Both the position numbers and the translations under genes were made by a program. From NCBI GenBank assembly GCA_025917655.1, contig CP084619.1, forward strand, positions 3,453,001-3,517,000: 64,000 bases of DNA, read 5' to 3'. Origin of the DNA: Chlorella sorokiniana. Lineage: Eukaryota > Chlorophyta > Trebouxiophyceae > Chlorellales > Chlorellaceae. A model generated the notes under the pieces. The model had not been told where the DNA came from. It did not search any database and saw only the letters and a list, made by a program, of their open reading frames with translations. Shown in pieces: positions 46,317-58,953 of the stretch; the stretch's first letter is position 1, and each line of letters starts with the position of its first letter.

Positions 46317-47539
46317 CGCGCACACCTGTCGCTGATCATGGTCTGTTGAACGGGCTTTGGCCTATGCGCTGCTTGGCGGCAGTCGCGGCGCCTGGGCTTG
46401 CCCAACCACAGAGACACATGCATGCCCCCCCCCAACACACTGCGCTTGCCATGAAACAACTGAAGACGCGCTGTCGCTGCTTGACCTCATAACTTTCCCT
46501 TACAGCATGCCCGCAAACTCATGCCTTAACTCTTTCCCTTAACCCACTGCAACGGCCGGGCAATGGCTGGATCATGGTGCACCCGCCATTCATGGCGCTT
46601 CGCCCATGCCTCAGCCCTGCCTGCAGCTTCCGCCAATGTCGGACCCATCTGACCCCAGCTCCCAACGCTTTTCCGCTCAGTTGCGCTGTTGCGCCACTGG
46701 CAGAGCGAGCTGACCCCTGGGAGTCCCCCAGCCTCCCTCACCGCCCTTCAACCCTTCATGCCCTTTCTTTCAGGTCCCGCCCCCTCCCCCACGCCCCCCC
46801 AAAAACACCACACGCACACACACTTTCCCCCAGGTCCTGCTCGCCTGCTCCACAGATGCCCTGCGTGCCTGCATGCGCTGTCCACGCATAGCATGGCCCC
46901 GGCCTGTGTGCCTTATACTGAAATACAGCGCTGCACCCACCACACATTACCCTGGTCATACCGGTTTTTGTCTTCAAAATTAGGTTGCGATTCTGCATGC
47001 ATGGACTATGTGGAAATATCCCACCTATGTACTTTTTATTGCCAGAGTGCGTGTGTTCTTTGCAGTCTTCTTTCCCTCTTTTCCCCCGATAGCGGGCAAG
47101 TGTAAGGGAGGCTGTCAGCCAGAAAGTTTCGCGCAGGAACCTCCGCGCAACTGATGAGGATGCTCTCCACAAGAACCTGTGCAGCAGGCACAGCATCTTG
47201 CCGGCACTTGGTCGCTATCATGCCTGCTTTCAAGAGGCAATCATGCTCTTACAAAGCCCACTGGTGCTGCAGGTATCGCCTCAGTGTGACGTGCACGCAG
47301 TGAGGGCTGGAAGGCGCACGAGCAGACGGGCAGCCCCTCAAGCCCGGGACTGCCGCAGCTCGGTGCTGCTGCTGCTGCTTGGGCGGTCAACATGCGCATG
47401 GGCCATGCCGTCGCTGCCGCCGCCCATCTCTGCTGCTGCGGGGCAGGGCCAGGGCAGCGCACTGCCGCCCCGCTCGCCTCCGCCGCCGGCCGCGCACGGG
47501 TGTGGCCGCGGCTCAGCTGGGGGCGTGTGGCCGCGCCAC
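46317..47539. other. Convergent spacer, RING protein (+) and S4 (-)
   Basis: About 1.2 kb between two stop codons, pyrimidine- and CA-rich, with no supported gene. A plus-strand TGTAA at 47101-47105 and a minus-strand TGTAA at 47253-47249 are candidate ends for the RING and S4 transcripts; if both are used, the two 3' UTRs stop about 150 bases apart. Confidence 0.5.
47249..47253 (-). promoter_or_regulatory. TGTAA polyadenylation signal (S4)
   Basis: Minus-strand TGTAA about 287 bases after the S4 stop codon. Confidence 0.45.
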
Positions 47540-49357
47540 TCACGCCTGGGTCTTGCCGTAGATCTTGGCCTGCTCCTGCAGGATGCTCTGGCGGATGCCC
47601 TTGCCCTTGGGCAGCGAGATCATAGGCTTGTCGCCCTTGCCAATCACAAACACGTTGGTCATGCGGGTGGCAAAGGTGTGGCCGGCTGCGGCGGCGGCAG
47701 CGGTGGGGGTGGGGGGTGGGGGGGGCAAAGTAAGTCAACTAAACACACATAACTGACTGTGATAATGCATTGCCCATCATGCAGCGGCAACCATACAACC
47801 GATGCAGTGTTGCAGGTGGCAGGCTGCAGCCAGCACCGCCCCACGCTGCCTGCTGCCGCCCCCTCGTCCGGCCCGCACCCGCATCCTTGATGTGCACGAT
47901 GTCGAAGGAGCCCTTGTGCTTCTCCTTGTGCACGATGGTGCCCACGCGGCCGTTGTTGTGGCCGCCGGTGGCCATGGCCAGGTTGCCGACGTCAAACTTG
48001 ATGAAGTCGCGGATCTTGCCGCTCTCCAGGTCCACCATCACCGTGTCGTTCACCTTGATCTCGGGGTCGGGGTAGCGGATGGTGCGCCCATCGTGGGTGC
48101 CGATGTGGGGGATGCCGCCCTTGCCGAATGCCAGGCGCCTGACCTTGCACAGCTTGTAGGAGGCCTCCTCCTTGGTGATGCGATGCACCACAAAGCGGCC
48201 CTTGGCGTCATACACCAGGCGGAAGTGCTCGTCTGCGAGAGAAGGGGGAGTAGCGGGGGCCGGGGGCAGGGGCAGGTCGATGAGAGCGCCTGGAACGGCG
48301 GCGCGATTTGAGCTGCATGCGAAACCCAGCAACGACCTGGCTTGCCGGCACGTGCCATACCGCGCAGCAGCAAACTGCCTGCGTGTTGTGCTGCCCCGAA
48401 AATGGCGCAACTGTCACCCACTTTCCCCCTTGCAGGAGGTTGCGCGGGATGCTTCCTCCCCTGCTGACGTTCAAAAGGCTGCCCATGCCGCCACGCTGCT
48501 GCAAAAGCGCCACATGCCGCAGCGCTGCCCCACACTGGCAGGTGGCGTCAGCTGCAGCCCCTGATGCCTGCAGCCACGTTCTGGACCAACGGCTCTGCGG
48601 CGCCACGCCGGGCTCCACCTCCCAGCTCGCTGTCGTCTCCGAGGGCCATCCAGGGGGCCCGAGCTGGTTGATCCCGGCGTAGCTGTACACGCCGCGCCCC
48701 CCCTTCCCTGGTTGCACCCGGGCCAGTCAGTTGCTCACCGGTCTTGGGGATGTCCACGACATCCATGAAGCCCACGGGGTAGGTCTTGTCGGTGCGCACC
48801 TTGCCGTCCACCTCCACCAGGCGCTGCATAAGGATGCTGGTCACCTCCTTGCCCGTCAGAGCGTACTTCAGGCGGTTGCGCAGCAGCAGGATGAGCGGCA
48901 GGCACTCGCGCGTCTTGTGGGGACCCGCCGAGGGCTTGGGCGCCTGCGGGCCAGGAGAGCGAGGGGGACGAGGCACACGTCGTGGTGGTCAGCGCCGTAG
49001 CGAGCCGCCGCTCCAAGTGGTCGAAGGCTGCCCTGTCCCTCCCTGTTCTCTGGGCTGATGCCTGAGACGCAGAGCCCTGGGCTGGCTGAGGTGGATGCTG
49101 GCACGCAAGCTGGAGATGCTGCTCTCCTTCCAGGCAGGGCCTCAAAACAAGACTCACAAAGATGCCGCCCAGCTTATCAAGCATCCAATGCTTGGGCGCA
49201 TTCTGCACAGGGAAAAAGCTAGGCAAATTCATCAAGGATCATGCGCCAAAGCCTGCAGAGGGCCCCAAGCCGTTGCTGCGCCGCCGCCACCCTTTCAGCA
49301 TGCAGTCGCCGCGTCGCTCACCAAGCGCTTCAGGTGCTTCTTGGGGCCGCGCGCCAT
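47540..49357 (-). CDS. RPS4: 40S ribosomal protein S4 (eS4)
   Basis: Small-subunit ribosomal protein. Five minus-strand exons: 49357-49322 ([12 protein letters not shown]), 49202-49158 ([15 protein letters not shown]), 48943-48739, 48232-47879 and 47685-47540 (TGA). They total 786 bases and 261 residues, as expected (human S4X has 263). Conserved text includes [103 protein letters not shown] and the basic end [20 protein letters not shown]. The S4 RNA-binding segment lies in exon 3 and the KOW-like segment in exon 4. Unlike many genes in this window it reads through without a frame break. Confidence 0.97.
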
Positions 49358-50384
49358 CTTGCCTGCAGCAGCGCGAAAGGGGGAGCGTGAAAGGGGTGCT
49401 GCCTTGCTCTCTTAACTCGGCTGCCCAGGCTTGCGGGGACTGGCTGGGCTGGCGTCTGTCTATGCTGATTTCAATACCCCGGGCGCTTTCAGGGCCCTCC
49501 AGGCCCTCATCCTGCTACCCCACGCTAAGGCTGCCACCCCCATCTGGCAGTGTCTGGTCGCTGGCCGCCGCCTTATACATTCCAGAAGCATGCACACAGT
49601 CGCTGAAAACCACACAGAAACACCAAGTGTCCGCTGCCCCCTCGCCGCGACCATGCAGGAGCATGCCGCCGCTGGCTCACCTGCTGATGCGGCTGACTCC
49701 GCAAGCACCAGGCAAGGCTTAGAAAAGGACCTTCCTTGGCGCTGGGCGGCCCCTCGTGCACCCCGCGCGCATCGAACGGCGCGACCCCGGCATGGAGCGA
49801 CACGCAGGCAAAGTAACGCCACGCCCGACTGGGGGACGATGATGGCTACTCCAATTGCTCATTGGCTACGTTGTCGAGTTAGAAGGTCATTTAATCAGGC
49901 GTGGCACGACGCTGATCGGTACTCGCTGGACTGCAAAAGGCTTTTAGCTTTCGATACCAGGGCGCGCTTGCCTCAGCCCACCGCATTGCATTTTGGCTGT
50001 CATCACTTTCTAACATCGGTGACCTGCCATAGCTGGGTTTTCAAGTGAGGTCCCGTTCTGGCTGGTGGTCAAGTGCCTGCCTGTATGCCGTGCTCTTTCG
50101 TTTGCATCCCTGAATTTACAATTGCTAATCTGACAACTCTTTTCGCAGTCAACAACGTCCAAGGCGTGTGCGGCACTGAAGGTCGCGGCTTACCCGGCAA
50201 GGCGGGGCCTGGCTGACTGGCTACAGGTCAACTTAGCTGCATCAAGATCGTATGCAGACCTGGAATTGAGCGGCAGCAGAACCCCATGTGCACGACTGAC
50301 CCTTAACTGACAGCTGGGCGGGGGGCGCCCTGCCAAACGGCGCCGACAGCTTTCAGTTCTGGCCCCTTGGTGCAGGTCATAAAG
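49358..50384. promoter_or_regulatory. Divergent intergenic region, S4 (-) and HARE-HTH protein (+)
   Basis: About 1 kb, AT-richer than the genes in 49850-50300. No supported coding sequence. A tgcag acceptor immediately before the ATG at 50385 hints that the HARE-HTH gene may have a 5' UTR exon in this stretch. Confidence 0.4.
49375..49385 (-). promoter_or_regulatory. Pyrimidine tract upstream of S4, possible TOP-like element
   Basis: CTCCCCCTTTC on the minus strand, 18-28 bases before the S4 ATG. It resembles a terminal oligopyrimidine tract, but the transcription start is unknown and a ctgctgcag just before the ATG could be a 5' UTR intron end. Confidence 0.25.
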
Positions 50385-52956
50385 ATGTCCGGCAGCTATA
50401 CGCGGCCCATGCCGACAAGTGGCGGCATTTTCAAGTCTGCGGCAGTTGAGGTGCTGCGCCGTGCGCGTCGGCTGATGACAACGGGCGAGATTTGCCGCCT
50501 AGCGCTGGACTGGGGCCTCCTCACATGCTCCGGCAAGACGCCAGAGGCCACCATGGCCTCAGCCATGTACGGCGACATCAAGCGCAAGGACCGCAACTCT
50601 CTGTTCATCAGGTGGAGTGCATGCGGCACTTTCCGCAGCATTGCCGCGTCGCACCGCATACACAAAGGCCGTTGGGGCTTCTGGCGGGGCTGTGACTATA
50701 GCTGCCTACCGCCTCCAGCACTGCAGGCCGCAGGAGGGCATGTTTGGCCTTCGAGAGTGGCTAGAGCAAGTCACTGTCCCGCACGTGCAGCAGGAAAGCA
50801 GCTTCACAGCAGCAGCATCGGCACCAACCGAAGCGCCTGCTTGCATCACTCCTGCCAAGCGGGGCAGCATCTGCAGCACAAGCCTGCCCAGCACAGTAGC
50901 GCACATGGGTGGCGGCAGCAAAGAGGTCTGTGCCCTGCATCAAGGCTTGGCTGCACCTCCCGCTGGGATGCAGCGTTTATGCTGCTCCTTGCTCTTGCGC
51001 TGACTTGCAGGCAAGCGGGAAGCCCAAGAAAGCACGGCGAAGCCGTGGCAGCGACAACGAGGATGAAGATTGGAACGGCGCAGAGCCCTCAAACTGCGAC
51101 CAGCACCGTCGCCCTGATGGCGATCAAGATGTGAGCAGTGCATGTCTGCAACAGTAATCCGCTCACGCTTTGCTTAGGCTTGACGGCCGCAGCCGCCCAG
51201 TCTCAATCGTTTGACGTTCATCTCTGAGGCTGTCGTGAGCCTACGCAGGAACCCAAGCTGTATGTGCTGCAGGAGGGCCAGTTGGGCCGCCTGAAGGATG
51301 CAAGGGGCCAGGCGGCACTAGAGCCTAGGTGGGCGGCTGGACAGGCTTCTGGAGGTCCTGTGGTCCCCTTGCAAGTCAGTTCTGTGCTAGTTGCAGGCTC
51401 TCAGATGCTCAGCTCGAGCGGACTCATCCAGGGGACAGTGCTGCCGGCGTTCCGCTGCAGCATAACGCACTGCTAGTAGGGCTGGAACCACTAGATCTCC
51501 CCAACCTGCGGCCCACCAGCGCTGAGGGCAGCAGGCTGCAGCATAGCTGCCCCTCGTCTTGCTTGCGTAGCAGCCAGGGGGGGCCAGCTTCCTGTCCCCC
51601 CTGCATGCTGTGCTGCAGAGCCCGGTGCCGCGCGCAGCCACAGGTCCAGGTGGGTGTGCCCTCTTGATGTGCATCCTGATGGGGCATGGCTGTTTGGCTG
51701 CTTGTGACTAGGCTGTCGTCCCGCAGATGTCACCTGTGGTGGAGAGATTGCCAGCTTCCTGAGCCCCTGCACAGCACTGCCTCACATGCGAAGCTCAACG
51801 TCAGGCCTGCCTCTTCTCACCGACTGGGAGGGGACTCCGGGCAGCCTAGCTGGCCTGCTGTCTCCACCACAGGCTAGGAAAGCACCAGCGGAATGTTCAC
51901 AGCCTGTCCCAGAGCAGACCAGCAGCAGCTGCAGCAGGCAGAGGCAGGCGCTGTCGGCCCTAAAAGGAGCCGCCGCAGCTGCCGCTGCTGGTGCTGCTGC
52001 CGCTGCTGCAATGGCAGTTGCGGCAGCCTCAGCTGCCCCGGTGCTTCCGGTGGAACTTGATGTGCAGCCTTCAATGGTACCTGTGGACAGCAGCGCGCTG
52101 TCGGCAGCTATGCATGCTGAGCAGCTTGTTCTGGGGCTTGATTTGCTGCGCACAGGGACAGTGCAGCCCCCACTACGCTCATGCGAAGCGCCAGCCACAA
52201 TCGCTGGCCCTGACAGCCTCAGCAATGTTCTGCAGCTTGACTTTCACACGCTTTCAGGAGCCGAGCTTGGAGGCATGACTGCCGTCCCAGAAATTCTACT
52301 GGGATTACCTGGCCCTTCGCTGCCAAAGGTCCCTTCCAAAGGAGGTGACCCAGCTCTGTGTGGTCTGCACACAGGCTGCTGGTCCCAGGCCTCCAGCAGC
52401 CAAGCATGTTACCTGGGGAGGGGTGGGGTGCAGGCCAGCTTGGCGACAGCAAACAAGCCGCCAGCAGGTCCTGCGTCTGTTGGGCATGGCAGTGGCAGCA
52501 TACAACGCGGCGGCTTTGGGGTCACAATGGTATCAAGCCGTCAAGATATTGGCACGGATGCCAGCCATGGCAGCAGTGTGGCAGCCATTGTGCAGAAGAT
52601 TCGGGAGGTGGAGGAAAAGGTCCAGGCAGTGGAGCAGAAGTGGGGCCTCTTCAGCCTGAAGACAGGGAGAGCCTTCTGGCTGCTGCATCATGCATGTCGG
52701 CACCCACAAGCAGCAGTGATATTTCGTGACAAGGCGGAGGAGGCGCTGCAGCGGTAAGTTACAGCGCGACAAGAAGCCATGTCAAGGTGCATGTGGCACT
52801 GCTACGCTTGCTCACGCCACAGTTGAGGCACCCCGGCTGTGCAGGGCCAGTCATATTCTGCAGCAGGCTGACCAGTCGGAACTCACAACCAGCCAGTTGA
52901 ACGATTACAGGGACCTGTTGGACGACGTACAGGGCGCGCACGCGTCAGGTGCCTGA
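50385..52956 (+). CDS. HARE-HTH (HB1/ASXL-type winged helix) domain protein
   Basis: Exon 50385-50611 and the next exon give SAAVEVLRRARRLMTTGEIC, GLLTCSGKTPEATMASAMY, GDIKRKDRNSLFIR and EGMFGLREWLEQ: a complete HARE-HTH domain at the very N-terminus (residues about 18-85), a predicted DNA-binding winged helix found in ASXL, RNA polymerase delta and chromatin proteins. A basic/acidic segment (KPKKARRSRGSDNEDEDWNG) comes next, then low-complexity Ala/Ser-rich sequence over 51786-52753 and a helical end (IVQKIREVEEKVQAVEQKWG; FWLLHHACRHPQAAVIFRDK), joined by a clean GT-AG intron (52754-52844) to the last exon, TGA 52954. The architecture suggests a nuclear regulator. Exons between 51260 and 51790 are unsettled. 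Confidence 0.7.
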
Positions 52957-53556
52957 GCCGGGCAGATGCAAGGGGAAGCCACCGCGCTGCAGTGAGCGGG
53001 CATGTGCGAGGGCTGTGACAACAAACTGCTAGCAGCTACATACGGTCAGCAGCATAGCAGGTGCACTATCACAATGATCCACAGCCCCTTGTAATGTGAG
53101 CTCATACCATCAAACTGCTGCAAAAGACGAGGCAAAGTGGGCGGGTACTGAGGGTCGTCAGCGGTGGCTGCCCCTCGACCCCCTCCGTGGGCCATCTGCT
53201 GCATTGTTGTGCTTAAGGTTCTGCTTCTCATTCAATGTGCGACAAGTTTGAGTTGAAATTCGGTCGCCAGGCGGCGCCCCCGGGTCGGGAGCGATCCAAC
53301 TAGACAGGCCTGAAGGGATGGCCTTGTCCTTTCTCGCGACCATTGGTCGGGTGTAGCTCGTGCGGCTGCCCCCGTTACCAATTTAATATTTGCAGGACTT
53401 GAAAGGGGAAGCAGCGACAGGGCTCGGTTTGGCCAGCAGCGCCGGCACCTGCAGCGGGCCCAAGGTCGTCTTTTACCGTCCCCACGCCTTTTTGACGGCG
53501 TCTAGCGCCTGGCAATCGCCTGGAGCAGCAGTAGCGGAGCCAGGGGCCGTGACAAC
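52957..53556 (+). other. Spacer, HARE-HTH gene to LARP1
   Basis: 600 bases without a supported gene. TGTAA at 53090-53094, 134 bases after the HARE-HTH stop, probably ends that transcript; the remainder should contain the LARP1 promoter and leader. Confidence 0.5.
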
Positions 53557-56500
53557 ATGGAGGCCTCAGCAGCCCCCACGCCTCCGGTTGCCGAGGAGAA
53601 GCGGCCGCAGACTACACCTGCCGAGGACAGCTCTCAACAAGGAGACAGCCAGCCTCCCGCACCCAAGAAGGTAGCTGTCAATGGCTTCTCTGCTGCATGC
53701 ATGTGGCGCTCTCCCGGCTTGTTCCCCAGCCCGTAAACGCATTCTGGAATTGCATGCATTCAGGTTGTGGAACCTGCACCGCCTCGCAAGCCCCTCACCT
53801 CGGGCTGGGCTGCCATCCTGAAGGGCAAGAGCGACGCCCAGCCTTCCGAATTGGCTCCCGAGCAAAAGCCCGCAGCCAGTAGCTTGTCAAGATCTGGTGA
53901 CGGCAAGCCGGCGGCAGCAGAGGTTGAGGACTTGCAGGCCAAGGGCCCAGCCGCAGCTGACCTTCCCAAGGAGGGTGCCCTGGCGGCAGGCAAGCACCAG
54001 GAGGTGACTGCAGGGCCAGCAGAGTCCAGAGACAGCGCCACCAGCAGCCAGACCGCAGACGGCAAGGCTGCCGCAGCGGCAGACTCGGCGGAAAGCAAGC
54101 CTAAGGAGGTGTGCTGCTGGCTGTGCATACTTTGTCTGTCTTGGGACATGCCAGACGTTTGCAAACCATCAGACGCCGCAGCTTGTTGCTCAACGAGCTG
54201 CTCCTGCCGGTCTGCGCTGTCGTTTTGAGTGTCGCTGTGTGCGTGCAGGCAGTGGTGCCCTCGCAGCCCACCAAGCCAGCCTGGAAAGTGGTGAGTGCAC
54301 AGCAGCCCTAGCCAGCGGTGCTTGGATGCTGACGCCAATGGCTGCGCCGCTGTGCGCCTGTCAAGCTGCCTCCCAGCTCAGAGTTCGACGTGTGTTGCCC
54401 GCTGCGTGCAGCCCACCACTGGCGCACCTGCTGTGCCCGCTGCCGCCGAGACCGGCAACTGGCCATCCCTGGGCGACTCCAAGGAGCCTCTGCCCAAGAA
54501 GAAGCAGCGACAGGCGGCCGCGGTGGTGCCCCCACCGCCGCCTCCAACTGCCAGCCGCGACGAGCGCCCGCACCGTGCTGAGCGGCGCGGGCGGGGTGGC
54601 CGCGGCCTGCCGCTGTCGACCCTGTCCGACAGCCTTTCGGCGGCAGCGAGCGGCAAGGCTCGCAGCGAGAGCGGCAAGGGGGACAGCGGCGACAGGGAGG
54701 GCGCTGGGGAGGCTGCAGCGGCTGCCCCGCGCCCCCGCCGCCCAAGCCCTCTAGCGAGCGCGGCACGTCCTCCAGCCGCGGCGGCTTCAGCGGGCGTGGC
54801 AACGGCGGCGGCCGCGGCGACGGCGCAGGCGGCCGCGGCAGCCGCTCGAACAGCAGCACGCGGCTGGCGGAGGCGGGTGCTGCCCCGGGCGGCGGCACAG
54901 ATGGCGCCCGCGCCGTCGCCGCCCGCCGCCCCCTCGGCACCCGCCAGCATTGCGGCTGCGGCCCCAGCAGGCAGCGTCGGTTTCGAGCAGCGCAGCAGCG
55001 GGCGCAGCGGCGGCGAGGGCCGCGGCGGCCGCGGTGGGCGCGGCGGCCGTGGCGGCTTCCGCGGCGGGGCTGCCGCCGCCCCCCCCGCCGCCGCCTACGT
55101 CGTGCCGGGCGGCGCGGGCTTCATGTACAGCGTGGCTGCCCCCGTGTTCTACCCGCCTGCCGCGTATGGCGTGTCGCCATCCATGGTGGGCATGGCGGGC
55201 ACGCCTGTGTCCAAGCTGCACGAGGCGGTGCGCTCCCAGATCGACTACTACTTCTCGGTGGGCAACCTCGTGCGCGACGTCTTCCTGCGCTCCAAGATGA
55301 ACGCGGAGGTGTGTGCGGTGTGGGCTGGGTCCCCACCCGTTGGTTGCCTTTGTGGGGGGGGGGCACGCGCGCCAGACGAGGGGCGCCTGCGCTTCTGCAG
55401 GGCCTTTTGGCTGCTCCACACTGCGGCAGGTGGTTTGCCACGCAGCTTTGCTGCTCAGCCGTGGCGTCCGAACGCCCACGCTGCCCATCACGCCAAAGCC
55501 CCCCCCCCTGCCTCCCTCCTCTCGTGCAGGGCTGGATTCCGCTGCACGTGGTTGCTGCCTTCAACCGCGTGCGCATGCTGACCCCGACCCCGCGGTCGTG
55601 GTGGCCGCCATGCAGGTGCGAGGGGTGGCTGGATGAATGCCTGCCGACCGCGCCTGCCTCCTGCCACTCTGCTGCAACATGTGACTGCGCTTGCCTGGCG
55701 GCTTCCCTGACAGCGGCGCTGACTCTCTGCGCCACAAGCTTCTGACCGACCCCCTCCACCCATTCCCTCCGCTTGCCGCAGCACTCGTCGATTGTGGAGG
55801 TCAGCCGCGACAGCATGTTCATGCGCCCCGGGACAGCTGGCAGCAGTGGGTGCTGCCTCAGGAGCAGCGAGACAAGGCGGTGCACGCGCCCCCAGCAGGC
55901 CTCCTGGCGATCAGCAGCAGCAGCCTGGCGGCAAGGCTAAGGGCGGCAGCGGCGCGTCCGGGAGCCCGCTGTTGAGGCGTCAGAGCAGCGGACAGAGGAG
56001 GCGGCGGGCGAGCCTGCTGCCGCGGCGGGGCAGGCCGAGGAGCAGGCGCCGTCAGCAGCGGCCATCGAGGCGGCAGCGCCTGCTCAAGCCGCGCAGCAGC
56101 CGCCCGTAGCCGCCGAGCCTGCCGGCCCCGCACAGCCTGCGGCGGTGGCGCCCGCGCCAGCGGTGCCAGCGGTGGCCTCGCCGCCCCCGCCCCCTCCCAC
56201 GACGTGAAGTCGATAGCGGAGGAGGAGGAGCTGAACGAGGACGACATGTTCCAGCTGGACGAGGTGCGGTGCTGCTGCAACACCGTGCCTGCACAGCCGC
56301 GCTGCCTGCCCTCGCCGCGGCTGCTGGTGGCGGCGGGCAGCGCGGCAAGTGGGCCGTGGGTGCGACCCAGGCCTGTGCGCGGTAGGCCGGCAGGCAAGCT
56401 GGGCGATTCCCGGCTGCCTTTGCCCCTTGACGCTGCCCAGCCTCTCTGCGCTGCCCTGTGACGCCGGACCCCCTTTTTTGTGCAGGAGCACCAGGTGACT

Positions 56501-58953
56501 GAGGCCGAGGCTGCGGCCGCCCCTCCCGCCAAGGGCGGCAAGGGCAAGGAGTCTTTGAGCAACGACGACCTGGCGCGCCTCATCGTGGTCAAACCGGTGG
56601 GTGGGGCTGGGGGCCGGGGGTGGGGGTGGGCGGCTGGTGCAAGGCGCGGAGCGGGGGCCTGTACTGGCGCGCCTGTACTGCCTGACTCCCTGCCCAAGCG
56701 CGCTGCCGCCGCTCCTCACATGCCAGGCCCCCCCCGTGTCGCCTGCAGAGCCAGCGCAGCCCGCTGAAGCCGCAGGTGGGTGAGGGCGACGGCATGGCGG
56801 CGGCAATCAACGACGGGCTGGAGCAGTATGCTCGGGAGCTGCAGAGGATCAACACGCGGCGCGGTCCCACCCAGCCCCTACCCGCCGGCTCCGGCGGCGG
56901 CTCCGCGGTGGCTCGTTTGTGGCGGCGCGGCCTCCTCGCGCACCTGGTGCGCCGCTTTGCTGCCTGGTCGTGGGACGGGGCTCTTCTCTGTTGGGCCGCC
57001 TAGCGGGGGCTGGGCCGGAGAAACTGCCGCTCGTGCCAGCGTGCCCTTCCTCATGAATGGCTCGGCTCCACACCCTCCTGTTCCTGTGCTTTCCCCCAGG
57101 TATGGGCAAGAAGAGCAATTTCTACCCCTCCTCCCTGCCCAAGGGCGGCCACATGGCGGCGCGGCCGCGTGGCCCCTGGGCCAGTCCCCCGGGCACCTCG
57201 CAGCCCGTGGGCTGGCTGCTGGGTAGCAGCCCCGTGGGCGACTCGCTCCTGCTGGGCTCATCCCCGGCAGCCGCCGCGCCGCCCGCATGGGCTCGCTGCT
57301 TGGCAGGTGAGCGCCCCCCAGCACCGCGCACCTCGTGCCTTACGTGCGCCTGGCGGCCCCGCCCTGCCCCGTGCACCGCGTTTTGCTGATCCAACAGTGC
57401 GCTGCGGCACACACCTGTCAACGCGTTGCGGACGCCCCGCCCGCTGCAGCTCCGTGCCCATCCCCAAGTTCCAGCACCCCAGCCACTCGCTGTTGGAGGA
57501 GAACAACTTCACCCAGATGAAGTGAGCCCGCTGCCGCTGGCTGGGCCACGCACGCAGCACGCTCTGATCCCCATGGTCCTCCCCGCATGCCTGCCGGGGC
57601 GCTCCCCTGAACAGCCAGCAGCACAGCACTCACGCCCGCGGCCCTGCCCCCCCAACAAGCGCAGGTACGAGAAGTTTTACGCACGGTGCGTGGCGGAGCG
57701 TGCGGAGAAGGGCGTGGGGCAGAGCGAGGAGATGAACACGCTCTTCCGCTTCTGGTGCTACTTCCTGCGCGAGCACTTCAACCAGCAGATGTATGACGAC
57801 TTCCGCAAGTGAGCGCCGTTGGAGGGGCACACCCGGGAGGCGGGCCAGGCGGAAGGGCAGGATGCAGGACATGCAGGTGCCTGGGCATGCAAGGCTGGTG
57901 ACACCACGACACCAACATGAGCCCGATGCGTCCCCCCTCCCCAGGTTTGCGCTGGAGGACGCCGACAGCGAGTACCAGTACGGCATGGAGTGCCTCTTCC
58001 GCTTCTACTCGTACGGCCTGGAACGGGCCTGGAACGAGTCGCTGTACATGGACTTTGAGGCGCTGACGCTGCGGGTGCGCGGCCGCCCCGCTCGCCGTGC
58101 CCCGGCAGCCCAGCCGCCTGGGCCTGCGTCCGGTGCTGCCCGCCCCATGCCCGCGTCGCTTGCTTGGCCTCCATCCTCCCGCCAGCACGCCCCGCGCGTG
58201 CAGGACTTTGAGCACGGCAGCCTGTATGGGCTGGAGAAGTTTTGGGCGTTCCACCACTACACCGGCTTCCCCAAGGACCAGCCGCAGCTGGAGATGCATG
58301 CCAAGGTAGGGTGGGGCTGGGGGGAGATCCGGGCGGCTGCCGCAAGAGGAAGGCCCGCGTGGGCCGGGGCCTCGGCGTCGGCAGATGCTTGTGGCAAGCG
58401 CAATGCACAAGGTTGCTGCAGTTTTGCGAGGCCGTTGATGCTCACATCCATGCTAATACTGAAAGCCGTCAGGCCGTGTCGATAGCATAACTTCTCACCA
58501 AGATCTGTTCTGAGGCCGCCGCCAGCGCTGCACACATGCACTCCTGCACTCGTACCATGCTGTTTCGACTTCCGGCAAAGTCAGCGGCTCACATCCTGAC
58601 CTGATCGCCCGTCCCGCTGCTGTCCCCTCCTGCCCGCACCCTTTCTACCCCTGCAGCTGAAGCAGCTGCTTTCTGCAGAATTCCGCTCGCTGGACGACTT
58701 CAAGGCCAAGGCAGGGCAGTACAAGCCGCACAACACGCAGCCGCACTCGGACAAGCCGCCCAAGGCTGGGCACCACCACAAGGGGGCCAAGCAGCACGGC
58801 CACACCCACCACGGCGGCGCCGCCAAGGGTGCCGCCAATGGTGTGGCGCTGCCCAAGGCTGCTCCAGCGGCTGGCAAGCAGCAAGCGCAGCCGGATGTGG
58901 CCTCCAACGGCGCCCCGGCTGTCAAGGAGCCCGTGGCAGCGGCGTCCGGCTGA
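53557..58953 (+). CDS. LARP1: La-related protein 1 (La motif, DM15 repeats)
   Basis: LARP1 binds the cap and 5' pyrimidine tract of TOP mRNAs and controls synthesis of the translation machinery. Exons: 53557-53670, 53764-54108, 54249-54290, 54412-55318, 55530-55615, 55782-56263, 56486-56596 and more. The N-terminal half is disordered (Ala/Pro/Lys), then RGG-like (RGGRGGRGGRGGFRGG). The La motif is clear: HEAVRSQIDYYFSVGNLVRD, VFLRSKMNAEGWIPLHVVAA, FNRVRMLTP, DSWQQWVLPQ. An acidic linker (IAEEEELNEDDMFQLDE) leads to the DM15 region: PIPKFQHPSHSLLEENNFTQ, YEKFYARCVAERAEKG, FRFWCYFLREHFNQQMYDDF, YGMECLFRFYSYGLERAWNE, YGLEKFWAFHHYTG. A His-rich tail ends at TGA 58951. Breaks at 55582-55585 and 55826-55829 each need one more C; the region 54700-55000 may hold a pair more. 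Confidence 0.92.
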
